A program made the position numbers and the translations under genes. From NCBI GenBank assembly GCA_030682575.1, contig JAUXNX010000003.1, positions 124,001 through 188,000 on the forward strand: a DNA stretch of 64,000 nucleotides, given 5' to 3'. A model generated the notes under the pieces. That model was not told the DNA's origin. It did no database searches and saw only the letters and a list, made by a program, of their open reading frames with translations. Of the stretch, positions 1 through 7,582 are shown in pieces. Each line of letters starts with the position of its first letter. The first letter of the stretch is position 1. Origin of the DNA: Gammaproteobacteria bacterium. GTDB lineage: Bacteria; Pseudomonadota; Gammaproteobacteria; Pseudomonadales; Pseudohongiellaceae.

Positions 1-118
1 ACAGAATGCGTAGTGGATTACTACAGTTTGCGGAGTAGAGCCTGAACCGATCGATTTTTAGTATATCGCCTCCCCCATCGTTCGGGGTAGTTCAACTTTT
101 ATCTACAAGGAAACCGAT

Positions 119-337
119 ATGCCGATTATCAATGTGAAGCTGATTGAAGGTGTTTTCTCCAGTGCGCAGAAGAAGACAATCATTGAAGACCTGACGGAAG
201 CGATGGTCGCCATCGAAGGCGAGAACCTGCGGGAGTTGACCTGGGTGTACATCGAGGAGATCAAGCAGGGCGACCTGGGAATTGGTGGAAAGACCTTGGG
301 CGCGAGTGATGTGCAGAAGGTGCAGCGGGGTCAGTAG
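119..337 (+). CDS. 4-oxalocrotonate tautomerase-like small protein
   Basis: This 72-residue protein belongs to the 4-oxalocrotonate tautomerase (4-OT) superfamily, small beta-alpha-beta enzymes that use the amino-terminal proline as a general base. Pro2, which becomes Pro1 after Met removal, is present, as are the N-terminal strand (PIINVKLIEG) and the GIGG segment near residue 57. Classical 4-OT is about 62 residues and uses Arg11, Arg39 and Phe50; here the matching places look like Val/Phe, Trp and Leu, so the substrate is probably not 4-oxalocrotonate. The start is supported by AAGGAA six bases upstream of the ATG. No catabolic genes lie beside it. Family assignment is firm; the substrate is unknown. 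Confidence 0.85.
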   Translation: MPIINVKLIEGVFSSAQKKTIIEDLTEAMVAIEGENLRELTWVYIEEIKQGDLGIGGKTLGASDVQKVQRGQ

Positions 338-355
338 CTGTGAGACAAGCAGTTA

Positions 356-1210
356 TTAGGAATTTCTGGTAGCTGCTTCCGCTGTTACAAGACGAGACGT
401 TTCGACGTGCTCCAGCTTTCCGTCTTCATCCACATGCATGGCTGCAGCTTCAAGGAATTCGTTCTTCACGATCTCACGATCCGAAGCAGCCAGAAGATAC
501 AGATCATACATGTCCGAGAAGGAGGCCCAGAGCTCGTCAGGTGTCAATTGTCTGATGCGGGTGATCTCGGCGATCTCGATTTGTTTGAAGTCGGTCGCCA
601 GTAAAGACTGGATGCCATCGCAGGTGCGCACACGGCGATCACCGAACCTTACGTTGGAGTATTGCTCCAGGCGAGCGCAGCGTTTCAGTGCTTCAATATA
701 AGCGACGAATGCAGGAGTCTGCGATGGACGCCCTCCAACAATGGCTGCGAATACGCCGCCCGATTTCAGGACGCGTCGCACTTCCTTCAACACTATTTCC
801 ACTTCATCCATCAGCATCAATGCAAAGTGACACAAAACAAAGTGGTACGTGTCTGCAGGAACTGGAAGGCTCCGGGCGTTAGCGTGATGAAGTGTCGCTC
901 GGGTAGTGAGCCGAGCCGCCGCGATTGCGAGTTCGGAGGCGCACATGTCGACTCCGTGAAGAGTCATCTTGCTGTCATTGCGCTCGGCCAACATCGACAG
1001 AAGAAATCCATCGCCACACGCGAGATCCAGAATAAATCGCGGAGCGTTGTCTTGCGGAATAATGTTCGTGAGTATGGCGTAGGTGGAGGGAAATTCTCGG
1101 CCGCAATACTCCACTTGCAGGTTGCCGAGAGATCTGGAAGTCACGCCGGGATTGGTGCTGTGGAATTCGTTGAGGAAAGACTCGGTGGGTGACTGCTGCG
1201 TTTTCAGCAT
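356..1210 (-). CDS. class I SAM-dependent methyltransferase
   Basis: This 284-residue protein has a Rossmann-type methyltransferase core. Motif I reads LDLACGDGFL (about residues 62-71), followed by an acidic strand end (GVDMCASEL) and the post-motif segment ALMLMDEVEIVLKEVRRVLKSGG, typical of the Methyltransf_11/25 families. The target cannot be told; proteins of this shape methylate small molecules, quinones or lipids. It is convergent with the tautomerase and is followed on the same strand by an FMN-binding protein about 130 bases away, which does not suggest shared function. No strong ribosome binding site precedes the ATG used, so the start could lie further in. Confidence 0.85.
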   Translation of the reverse strand: MLKTQQSPTESFLNEFHSTNPGVTSRSLGNLQVEYCGREFPSTYAILTNIIPQDNAPRFILDLACGDGFLLSMLAERNDSKMTLHGVDMCASELAIAAARLTTRATLHHANARSLPVPADTYHFVLCHFALMLMDEVEIVLKEVRRVLKSGGVFAAIVGGRPSQTPAFVAYIEALKRCARLEQYSNVRFGDRRVRTCDGIQSLLATDFKQIEIAEITRIRQLTPDELWASFSDMYDLYLLAASDREIVKNEFLEAAAMHVDEDGKLEHVETSRLVTAEAATRNS

Positions 1211-1339
1211 GTTGGAGTTCGCGTGAAATAGTTTTGTGCACTGCTTTTCCCTTTTTCAGATACACCACCGCTTGCGGGCAAGATAAAAGAGGACAAACAA
1301 GCCATTTCAGAATCGTCCGTTGCGTGAAGCGTCCTGTGA

Positions 1340-1954
1340 CTATTTCTTGATGTAGGCTTCCGTCACCGCTCTGACAGTCTGTCGCACACCCCTGGACATC
1401 GCACCGGAGGAAATCGTCGCTCCGGCAATGGCGTCAATATCACCGTTCCTGCCAATCGCGAATTTGTTGGTGGCCTTCATGCCAAGGAACTGGGCCACGT
1501 ACCACTTTTCATCGCTGAAGAAGTCGCCAATGATGTAGCGCAGGGACTCGCGGTGATATATCACCTCCAGCCCGACGATCACTCCTTCGAGATTCATCCC
1601 GATCAAGGTATCGACCGGCCCGTTATAACCGGAAGGCTCCGGCGGGAAGTCGGACGTGACAAAGGCATATCCGATCAGGACTTTCTCACCACTGGCAGGG
1701 TCGGTGCGATAGGCCTTGTACACCGGGGGCTCGCCTTCCTTTTCGGAGAAGCTGTCCGCGCCGGGCATGACCTGCTGGAGCAATCGCGGCGTAGTGTGGT
1801 CGGAGTTGGCAGCCTGAATGTCGACAAACAGCCCTGACTCGCCGAGAACGACTTCGATGAAATGACTGCCTCTGTCGAATCCCGCGACCAGCACGAGGAC
1901 GAAGGTGGCAGTAAGCACTTTAAGGGAGGACTTGTAGCGGCGTTGAAGTGTCAT
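1340..1954 (-). CDS. FMN-binding domain protein (RnfG/NosR-like), membrane anchored
   Basis: The 204-residue product has one N-terminal hydrophobic helix (about residues 11-26) and then an FMN-binding domain like that of RnfG, NqrC and NosR. The sequence DAIAGATISSGAM near residues 172-184 matches the GAT-x-[ST] flavinylation motif, in which ApbE links FMN covalently to a Thr or Ser. The protein would sit on the outer face of the inner membrane and carry electrons. No rnf, nqr or nos genes are nearby; the genes transcribed ahead of it encode an SdhB-like iron-sulfur protein and a P450, about 160 bases upstream. Its partner is unknown. Confidence 0.8.
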   Translation of the reverse strand: MTLQRRYKSSLKVLTATFVLVLVAGFDRGSHFIEVVLGESGLFVDIQAANSDHTTPRLLQQVMPGADSFSEKEGEPPVYKAYRTDPASGEKVLIGYAFVTSDFPPEPSGYNGPVDTLIGMNLEGVIVGLEVIYHRESLRYIIGDFFSDEKWYVAQFLGMKATNKFAIGRNGDIDAIAGATISSGAMSRGVRQTVRAVTEAYIKK

Positions 1955-2113
1955 CTTGGTGTCCGATCTTGTGGCGTGTTCGAATTCGTTGGATTTGGTG
2001 GGGAAGCCCGGGACTTGGAGATTACAGGAGGGGTTGGGGTGGGGTCAACGAAGGGGGCACCAGACATGGACTGCTGACTGATAGATTTCCTTGCTGCACT
2101 CAATTTGAGTATT

Positions 2114-2818
2114 TCAGCCCTCCTGCATCAGCTCGCGTCGCAGCCTGCCGATGGCTCCCATGGGATTGAGGCCTTTGGGACACACCCAGGTACAATTTCC
2201 GATGGTGCGACAACGAAACAGACTGAAAGGATCCTCCAGGTCGTTCAGTCGCTCCATTCGGGCCTGATCACGGCTATCAAGAAGGAACCGTAACGACTGC
2301 AACAGCGCCGCCGGCCCCTGATATTGTTCTGGATTCCACCACCAGGAAGGGCATTGGGACGTGCAGCATCCACAGAGAATGCACTCATACAGTCCATCCA
2401 GTTTGGCGCGCTCCTCAGGGGACTGTCGTCGCTCGGTAGCAGGAGGCACATCATGGGTGATGAGCCAGGGCTTGATGCTTGCGTATTGCTCGAAGAAAAG
2501 CGTCTGATCCACCACCAGATCGCGAATCACCGGCATGCCCGGCAAGGGCCTGATGATCAACCTGTTGGATGTTCCGATAGCTTCACCAACAGGCTTGATG
2601 CAGGCCAGCCAGTTCTTGCCGTTGATATTCATGCCATCCGAACCGCAGACCCCCTCTCTGCATGAGCGCCGATACGCCAGCGTCGGATCTTTTTCTCGCA
2701 GGTACTCCAAGGCATCCAGAACCATCCGGTGACGGAATTCTTCTGGAAGTGAGACGTGCTGCATATACGGAGAAATATCGTGCTCGGGATGGTATCGATA
2801 GATCTCGGCGTTGATCAT
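2114..2818 (-). CDS. SdhB-like iron-sulfur protein (succinate dehydrogenase B family paralogue)
   Basis: This 234-residue protein is clearly homologous to SdhB, the electron-transfer subunit of succinate dehydrogenase. All cluster ligands are visible: C53, C58, D61 and C73 for the [2Fe-2S] cluster, C146, C149, C152 and C213 for [4Fe-4S], and C156, C203 and C209 for [3Fe-4S]. The quinone-site Trp is kept (W161), but the His that follows the first 3Fe-4S Cys in E. coli SdhB (His207) is Arg204 here. The longer ORF would overlap the P450; the chosen ATG has AAGGAG nine bases upstream. No sdhA, sdhC or sdhD is present. It starts 16 bases after the P450 stop, so it may donate electrons to the P450 rather than work in complex II (inference). 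Confidence 0.85.
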   Translation of the reverse strand: MINAEIYRYHPEHDISPYMQHVSLPEEFRHRMVLDALEYLREKDPTLAYRRSCREGVCGSDGMNINGKNWLACIKPVGEAIGTSNRLIIRPLPGMPVIRDLVVDQTLFFEQYASIKPWLITHDVPPATERRQSPEERAKLDGLYECILCGCCTSQCPSWWWNPEQYQGPAALLQSLRFLLDSRDQARMERLNDLEDPFSLFRCRTIGNCTWVCPKGLNPMGAIGRLRRELMQEG

Positions 2819-2834
2819 GATCTGCTGCTCCTTC

Positions 2835-3977
2835 TCAGTTGAACCGCAGAGGAAGCTCCGCAAGGCCGTTACCGGGATAGCGCGCGCGACGCGGAGCCTC
2901 GCCAGCAAGCTCAAAGCGCCTGGTCTTCGAGAGCAATTCCTCGATCGCGACCTTCATCTCAAGTCTGGCCAGAGAGGCTCCCTGACACAGATGGATGCCC
3001 TTGCCCCAAACCAGACCACCGTCGGTGCTCCGCTCAATATTGACTGCATTGGGCTCATCGAACGCGCGCGGATCGCGATTGGCAGAGATCCACATAAGCG
3101 TCAGGTGCTCTCCCTTGGGAATGGACCGCCCCTGGATCTTGACCTCCCGCATCGTGGTGCGTGGGTTGCAAACCAGCGGACCATCCACGCGCAGAATCTC
3201 CTCTATCGCTGCAGGAATCAGTGACGGATCGCTGCGCAGCCGATCCTGCAGTGCAGTTTCTTGAGCAAGGTGCAGGACAGCAATGCCCAGACCTGCCGCG
3301 ACAGTGCCATGCCCGGCCGTCCAGTTACGCAGGATGCTCACGATCTGATCGTCGTCCAGCAGCACACCCTCGACCTCGGTACTCAATAGTGCGTCTGTGG
3401 CGTCGGCCCCACGGCTTGGTGCAGCACGGTGCGCATCCAGATTGGCCTTGACCTGCTCAGAGAAGAGGCTGGCAAGAGACTTGCCAGCAATCGGATCCTT
3501 GTTGAAGGCCGCCTGCTGACTGCCATGTACCCAATCACCCAGACGCTCCCACTGTTGTTCGGGCCAACCGAGCAAGGCGCACAGTGTCTTCATCGCGTAT
3601 GGATTGATGAAGGATTCGATGAATTCGACTTCACCGCAGCACAGCAGCGCTTCAAGGTGAGCCGCTGCAATCGGGCGTGCAAGTGGCTCGACCTTCGCCA
3701 TGTGCTGACGATCAAAGTGGGGAGAAAGGGCTGCGCTGTAGCGGCCATGCACCGGCGGATCCATCCCGTTCGGAATGGCGAGGAACTGGGAGACATTGCT
3801 GTACGTTTGCGTATCGGCAAGAACTGCGACAACGTCCTCGTGACTGAACAGTGACCATCCCAGGAATTCGCTGTGTGCCACCGGGCATCGCTCTCGCATG
3901 TCGTCATACGCCTGACGCTGGTCCTGCAGAACTGATGCATCCAGGGGATTCCAATCATCTTCCGGGTCTTCGACCAT
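2835..3977 (-). CDS. cytochrome P450
   Basis: A soluble bacterial P450 of 380 residues, at the short end for the family. The heme-binding loop is WGKGIHLCQG with the cysteine ligand at residue 331, and the K-helix ExxR motif is E260-I-L-R263. The I-helix oxygen-activation segment is AGHGT (residues 221-225); the usual acidic residue before the Thr is Gly. The ATG has AAGGAG six bases upstream. The gene lies 33 bases downstream of an RcnB/CigR-like gene and is followed after 16 bases by the SdhB-like gene. No ferredoxin or ferredoxin reductase gene is adjacent, so the neighbouring iron-sulfur protein is the obvious candidate redox partner. The substrate cannot be predicted. Confidence 0.95.
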   Translation of the reverse strand: MVEDPEDDWNPLDASVLQDQRQAYDDMRERCPVAHSEFLGWSLFSHEDVVAVLADTQTYSNVSQFLAIPNGMDPPVHGRYSAALSPHFDRQHMAKVEPLARPIAAAHLEALLCCGEVEFIESFINPYAMKTLCALLGWPEQQWERLGDWVHGSQQAAFNKDPIAGKSLASLFSEQVKANLDAHRAAPSRGADATDALLSTEVEGVLLDDDQIVSILRNWTAGHGTVAAGLGIAVLHLAQETALQDRLRSDPSLIPAAIEEILRVDGPLVCNPRTTMREVKIQGRSIPKGEHLTLMWISANRDPRAFDEPNAVNIERSTDGGLVWGKGIHLCQGASLARLEMKVAIEELLSKTRRFELAGEAPRRARYPGNGLAELPLRFN

Positions 3978-4010
3978 TGCTCACTCCTTGCAATTATCGG
4001 AGTGAGCCAA

Positions 4011-4469
4011 CTATTGGCCGAGACTCATGATGGCGTCGAACACGATTTCTGTACCATCAAGCAGCAGGAGAATGTCCGAGTCCACCATGCCGTAGTGGTA
4101 ACCCGGCGCAGGGGCGCCCAGCAAATTGCGCAGCTCAACGGGCAACGCGCGATAAGAGACTTCCTGCTTCAACGGCTGACCCATCTGCCAGCGCTTTACC
4201 TGACCTGGGGGATTGCAGCCATTGTTCTTCTTCGCCAGACCGGGTGGGCAACGGCCTTGACGGCTCTCTTCCCTGAAGTAGTCGCGCACGGCGACTTTCT
4301 GATGATCGTCAAAGTGCTTTCGGCCCTCGTTGCGATCCTGCCTGCTCCCCTGACTGTCATTATCCTGATTGCCATGACCTGCGTTGGCGGCCATAAGTGG
4401 CCCGGATATCAACAGCCCGCCGGCAAGCAGGACGAGGATATATCGAGTACTGAATTTCGAAATTTTCAT
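4011..4469 (-). CDS. RcnB/CigR-like periplasmic protein
   Basis: A 152-residue secreted protein. Residues 1-28 form a signal peptide (KFSTRY, hydrophobic ILVLLAGGLLISG, then AANA). The middle is a low-complexity, His-, Asp-, Gln- and Arg-rich linker, followed by a segment RCPPGLAKKNNGCNPPGQ and a C-terminal region ending in YHYGMVDSDILLLL. This layout is that of the RcnB / CigR family; RcnB takes part in nickel and cobalt homeostasis in E. coli, while most relatives are uncharacterised. It lies 33 bases upstream of the P450 and may be co-transcribed, although nothing links the functions. Confidence 0.7.
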   Translation of the reverse strand: MKISKFSTRYILVLLAGGLLISGPLMAANAGHGNQDNDSQGSRQDRNEGRKHFDDHQKVAVRDYFREESRQGRCPPGLAKKNNGCNPPGQVKRWQMGQPLKQEVSYRALPVELRNLLGAPAPGYHYGMVDSDILLLLDGTEIVFDAIMSLGQ

Positions 4470-4685
4470 GGTGTCTCACTTTTTCTTGAGTGGTAGGTAC
4501 TGAGAACGCTCAGTTACGGCTCATCCTAGTCCAACTCAGCAGCAAGAACTGTGCGGAAAGGAACGCTGCCGGGCTGATCCGCACAATGAACCTGTGGAAT
4601 TGCTGATGGTGCAAACACCTGCGGCCGGACTTCGTGAATGCGGTGGCGGGGCAGGCGATTGTGGAACAGGGGGAATTACCAACAC

Positions 4686-5363
4686 TCACAGCAGCCACTT
4701 GAATGCCCCTTCCAGTTTTTCCACGGGATTGCTGTCGATGATTTGATCGTGAGCAACGATGACCCGCTCAACCGGCAGCGACAATATTGGTTCAACCGAT
4801 CGACGCAGCGCCTGCCTGTCCTTGGTGGCCAATTTCATTGTCCTGGACATTGCCAACCGTCCAGAGACCCCGAGAACCTTGGCGACAAATCCAGTCAGGC
4901 CCGCATTATCTGTGCCGAAGCAGAACAACAGATCGGTCAGCAGCAGAGTTCCGGTGGGTCGATGAAACCATATCGTTTCGTTAATGATCGGAAGTCCTTC
5001 GATGAACCAGCTTGGCAGTTCATCACTCCAGGGCGCCTGTTGTGGGATAACCGCAAAGGAATCCAGGTCTGGTCGTTTGGACGCCAAACCTGGCGCCACA
5101 AATCCATGAGCCTCAGGATAGGCATGCAGGAACAGCAAAAAGAACAGGTGATGGCCTTTGTTGGGAGCCACGACATACCGAACCTGCCCAATTTGCGACA
5201 GACTTGCCAACAGCGGAGGCGTTGGCGTGACAGGAGAGTGTACCCACAGAGATCCATCGCTCAGTCGGATGACTGTCATGCGCGTTGTAATGTGCAACGG
5301 ACCGAAGCGCAGCGGTTGTTGACTGAACCAAATGCGACCTTTAACCAGTTCATTCAAGAGCAT
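4686..5363 (-). CDS. DUF4336 family protein (metallo-beta-lactamase-like fold)
   Basis: The 225-residue protein resembles the DUF4336 family, distant relatives of metallo-beta-lactamases. Visible family features are the N-terminal RMTVIRLSDGSLWVHSP segment, VAPNKGHHLFF in place of the usual metal-binding HxHxDH, and a late VIVAHDQII segment. The absence of the canonical HxHxDH makes hydrolase activity uncertain. A GGAGG stretch nine bases upstream supports the ATG. It follows an unknown membrane protein gene after about 110 bases on the same strand. Role unknown. Confidence 0.7.
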   Translation of the reverse strand: MLLNELVKGRIWFSQQPLRFGPLHITTRMTVIRLSDGSLWVHSPVTPTPPLLASLSQIGQVRYVVAPNKGHHLFFLLFLHAYPEAHGFVAPGLASKRPDLDSFAVIPQQAPWSDELPSWFIEGLPIINETIWFHRPTGTLLLTDLLFCFGTDNAGLTGFVAKVLGVSGRLAMSRTMKLATKDRQALRRSVEPILSLPVERVIVAHDQIIDSNPVEKLEGAFKWLL

Positions 5364-5476
5364 TGGATTTTTCCTCCCCTATGGGGTACTCCAGCCATTT
5401 GTCTTCCGAAACAAGTACAGCATCACGCTCAGCAGACACTCCCTTGGAGTGCGTGGACTGTCCTGTCGGTTGAGGA

Positions 5477-6238
5477 TTACAAGAACGGTCTCAGCATGGG
5501 TCGAGCGACGCTCAGCCAAGCCTCAGACTCCATCAGAAGTGTGCGTAGGAAAAACACGGCAAAGACCGCGAAACTGATGAGATAGACCTTGTGAATCTGC
5601 TTGCGTCGATACAGATCGAACGCCATTCCCAACAGCAGTGGTGATATCCATACAAAGAAGAACAGCAGCGGTGGCGCAAGTTCCATGCGGGCAACGGCAG
5701 CGAATACCAATGCGACGGTCGCCGCAAGCATCAGACGCTTGTGCGTCTCGCTCTGGCTGCGCTTTGCAACGGCTGCACCAAAGAATCCGGCAAACAGGAT
5801 CATGTCGCCCAATGGCAGAATCATGAATCCCGCAGCCTGATCAAGCGGCCAATTGCCCGACTGCACATGCAGTGCCGGAGCAACAAAACTGACCGCTGTA
5901 CCCAAAACCAGCACGACTGCACCATAAGCAATACCGAACTTGCCGACACGGCGATGGGCATCGACTTTGCTCTTCGCAACGAGCGTGACCTGCAGTGCCA
6001 ACAGCCCCATCCATCCCGTAAAAATCGCGCCATGCGCATGCATGATCAGTGGCCTCACAACCGGTTCGCCAAACACCAATGAGAAGTAACTGGGCCAGAA
6101 CCCAATCACCACCATCGCACACAGAACCACTGTAATACCCGTGTAAAAAGCACGCTCTATCGTGCGTCCGGTATTGACTTGACTGGAGGGATTTGCAGAA
6201 GAGGAGGCGTGTTGTCGAATCGAATTTGAAGTTTCCAT
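5477..6238 (-). CDS. uncharacterised multispan inner-membrane protein
   Basis: This 253-residue protein has a polar N-terminal 28 residues and then six or seven hydrophobic helices (about 29-48, 65-88, 101-123, 134-157, 168-208 as one or two spans, 218-237). The second span starts with LIMHAHGAIFTGW, whose two histidines within a helix might bind heme or metal, but this is a guess. AAGGAG six bases before the ATG fixes the start. The next gene on the strand is the DUF4336 gene. I do not recognise a characterised family. Confidence 0.7.
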   Translation of the reverse strand: METSNSIRQHASSSANPSSQVNTGRTIERAFYTGITVVLCAMVVIGFWPSYFSLVFGEPVVRPLIMHAHGAIFTGWMGLLALQVTLVAKSKVDAHRRVGKFGIAYGAVVLVLGTAVSFVAPALHVQSGNWPLDQAAGFMILPLGDMILFAGFFGAAVAKRSQSETHKRLMLAATVALVFAAVARMELAPPLLFFFVWISPLLLGMAFDLYRRKQIHKVYLISFAVFAVFFLRTLLMESEAWLSVARPMLRPFL

Positions 6239-6361
6239 GGGATTCTCCTTGTTGTTATTTTTTACTGCCCTCCGAATATAACTCTTAAGTCAAGAATTGA
6301 GAAGCGCGAGCGCCCTGTTCTTGAGGTCCGATGAAATTACAAAGCGTGAGAGTCAATCAAT

Positions 6362-7582
6362 TCACTCTGAACTTGTTCCAGCATTGTTCTGTGATCGCTT
6401 GAACGGCAACCCCCCTTCCGCCCCCACCCTATACTCCTTGATGTACTCCCCCTCCCTCTCCAAAAACTCCCCAATCGCCGCATCAAACCGCGCATCCGCA
6501 ATCCAATGATTAGAATACGTAATGATCGGTTCAAATCCCCGCTGAATCTTGTGCTCCCCCTGCGCTCCTGAATCGAAACTCTGCAACCCCTCTTCTATGG
6601 CGTACTCAATGCCCTGGTAGTAACAAGTTTCAAAATGCAGAAACTGATACTCCTGCAGACAACCCCAGTAGCGGCCATAGAGTTTCTCGGAATCGCGAAA
6701 GCTGAGCGCAGCGGCGATGGGGCGCGCATCGAGTGTGGCGACGACGAGCAGGAGGTTGTCGGGCATCACGTCGCTCAGGCGCTGGAAGAATGCCTGGGTG
6801 AGGTAGCCCTGCTGGCCGCGGATCTGGTAGGTATTCTGGTAGAATCGGTAGAACTGTTGCCACATGGCTGGTGTGATGGCGTTTCCGCGGAAACGTGTGA
6901 ACTGGATGCCTGCGCTGTGGACGGCGTCGCGTTCCTTGCGCAGGTTCTTGCGCTTGCGGGAATTGAAGGTGGCGAGGAAGTCGTCGAACGTTTTGTAGCC
7001 TCGGTTGTACCAGTGGAACTGGCAGGCGATGCGTGGGCGCAGGCCTGCGTTGGTGAGGTGGTCGCTTTGCTGCTGGCCGGGGAAGAGGACGTGCCAGGTG
7101 CTGGCGCCGATGCGTCTGGCTTCTGCGATGACGGCCTGGGCGATGGCGTGGGTGATGTGTGCGTGGTCCTCGCTTTCGGCAATGAGCAGGCGTGGTCCGG
7201 TGCTGGGGGTGAAGGGGACGGATGTCAACAGTTTGGGGTAGTAGCGCATGCCGTGCTGGCGGTAGGCGTCAGCCCAGGACCAGTCGAACACGTATTCGCC
7301 GTAGGAGTGGTTCTTGATGTAGAGGGGCATGACGGCGACGAGTGTGTTGTTGCGGGTGACGGACAGGTGATGCGGTTGCCAGCCGGTGGCGGTGTCGGCG
7401 CAGCCGGTTTGTTCGAGCGCGAGGAGGAACTCGTGACGCAGGAAGGGGCTGGTGGTGTTGGTCGCTGAACTGTCAGAAGAGTTGTCGGGCGCGCTGCTTG
7501 CGAGGGCGTTCCAGTGATCGGCTCGGATGTCGGCGATGCTGGGGTGAAACCGGAATTCGTATGTTGCTGCCACTGCTTTCAC
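6362..7582 (-). CDS. COG3146 GNAT-like N-acyltransferase
   Basis: The 406-residue product matches the COG3146 / FemAB-like group of GNAT-fold proteins found in many Proteobacteria; the segment FHWYNRGYKTFDDFL followed by SRKRKNLRKER and the C-terminal FDSGAQGEHKIQRGF are typical. These enzymes are predicted to transfer acyl groups, but substrates are not established. The ORF-track ATG lies deep inside the upstream gene; the better start is GTG at 7582, which overlaps the TGA of the fatty-acid-hydroxylase gene as GTGA. It is the third gene of the ArsR-rhodanese operon. Confidence 0.8.
   Translation of the reverse strand: MKAVAATYEFRFHPSIADIRADHWNALASSAPDNSSDSSATNTTSPFLRHEFLLALEQTGCADTATGWQPHHLSVTRNNTLVAVMPLYIKNHSYGEYVFDWSWADAYRQHGMRYYPKLLTSVPFTPSTGPRLLIAESEDHAHITHAIAQAVIAEARRIGASTWHVLFPGQQQSDHLTNAGLRPRIACQFHWYNRGYKTFDDFLATFNSRKRKNLRKERDAVHSAGIQFTRFRGNAITPAMWQQFYRFYQNTYQIRGQQGYLTQAFFQRLSDVMPDNLLLVVATLDARPIAAALSFRDSEKLYGRYWGCLQEYQFLHFETCYYQGIEYAIEEGLQSFDSGAQGEHKIQRGFEPIITYSNHWIADARFDAAIGEFLEREGEYIKEYRVGAEGGLPFKRSQNNAGTSSE

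Noticed and set aside
4638-5585. 315-residue plus-strand ORF
   Set aside because: Antisense to the DUF4336 gene; no recognisable domains or ribosome binding site.
6528-6545. GGTTCAAATCCCC resembles a tRNA T-loop on the plus strand
   Set aside because: No matching acceptor stem, D-loop or anticodon stem surrounds it, and it lies inside the COG3146 gene, where the minus strand codes well.
6635-7468. 277-residue plus-strand ORF, Gly/Val/Glu-rich
   Set aside because: Low-complexity antisense of the COG3146 acyltransferase gene in GC-rich sequence, with no ribosome binding site.
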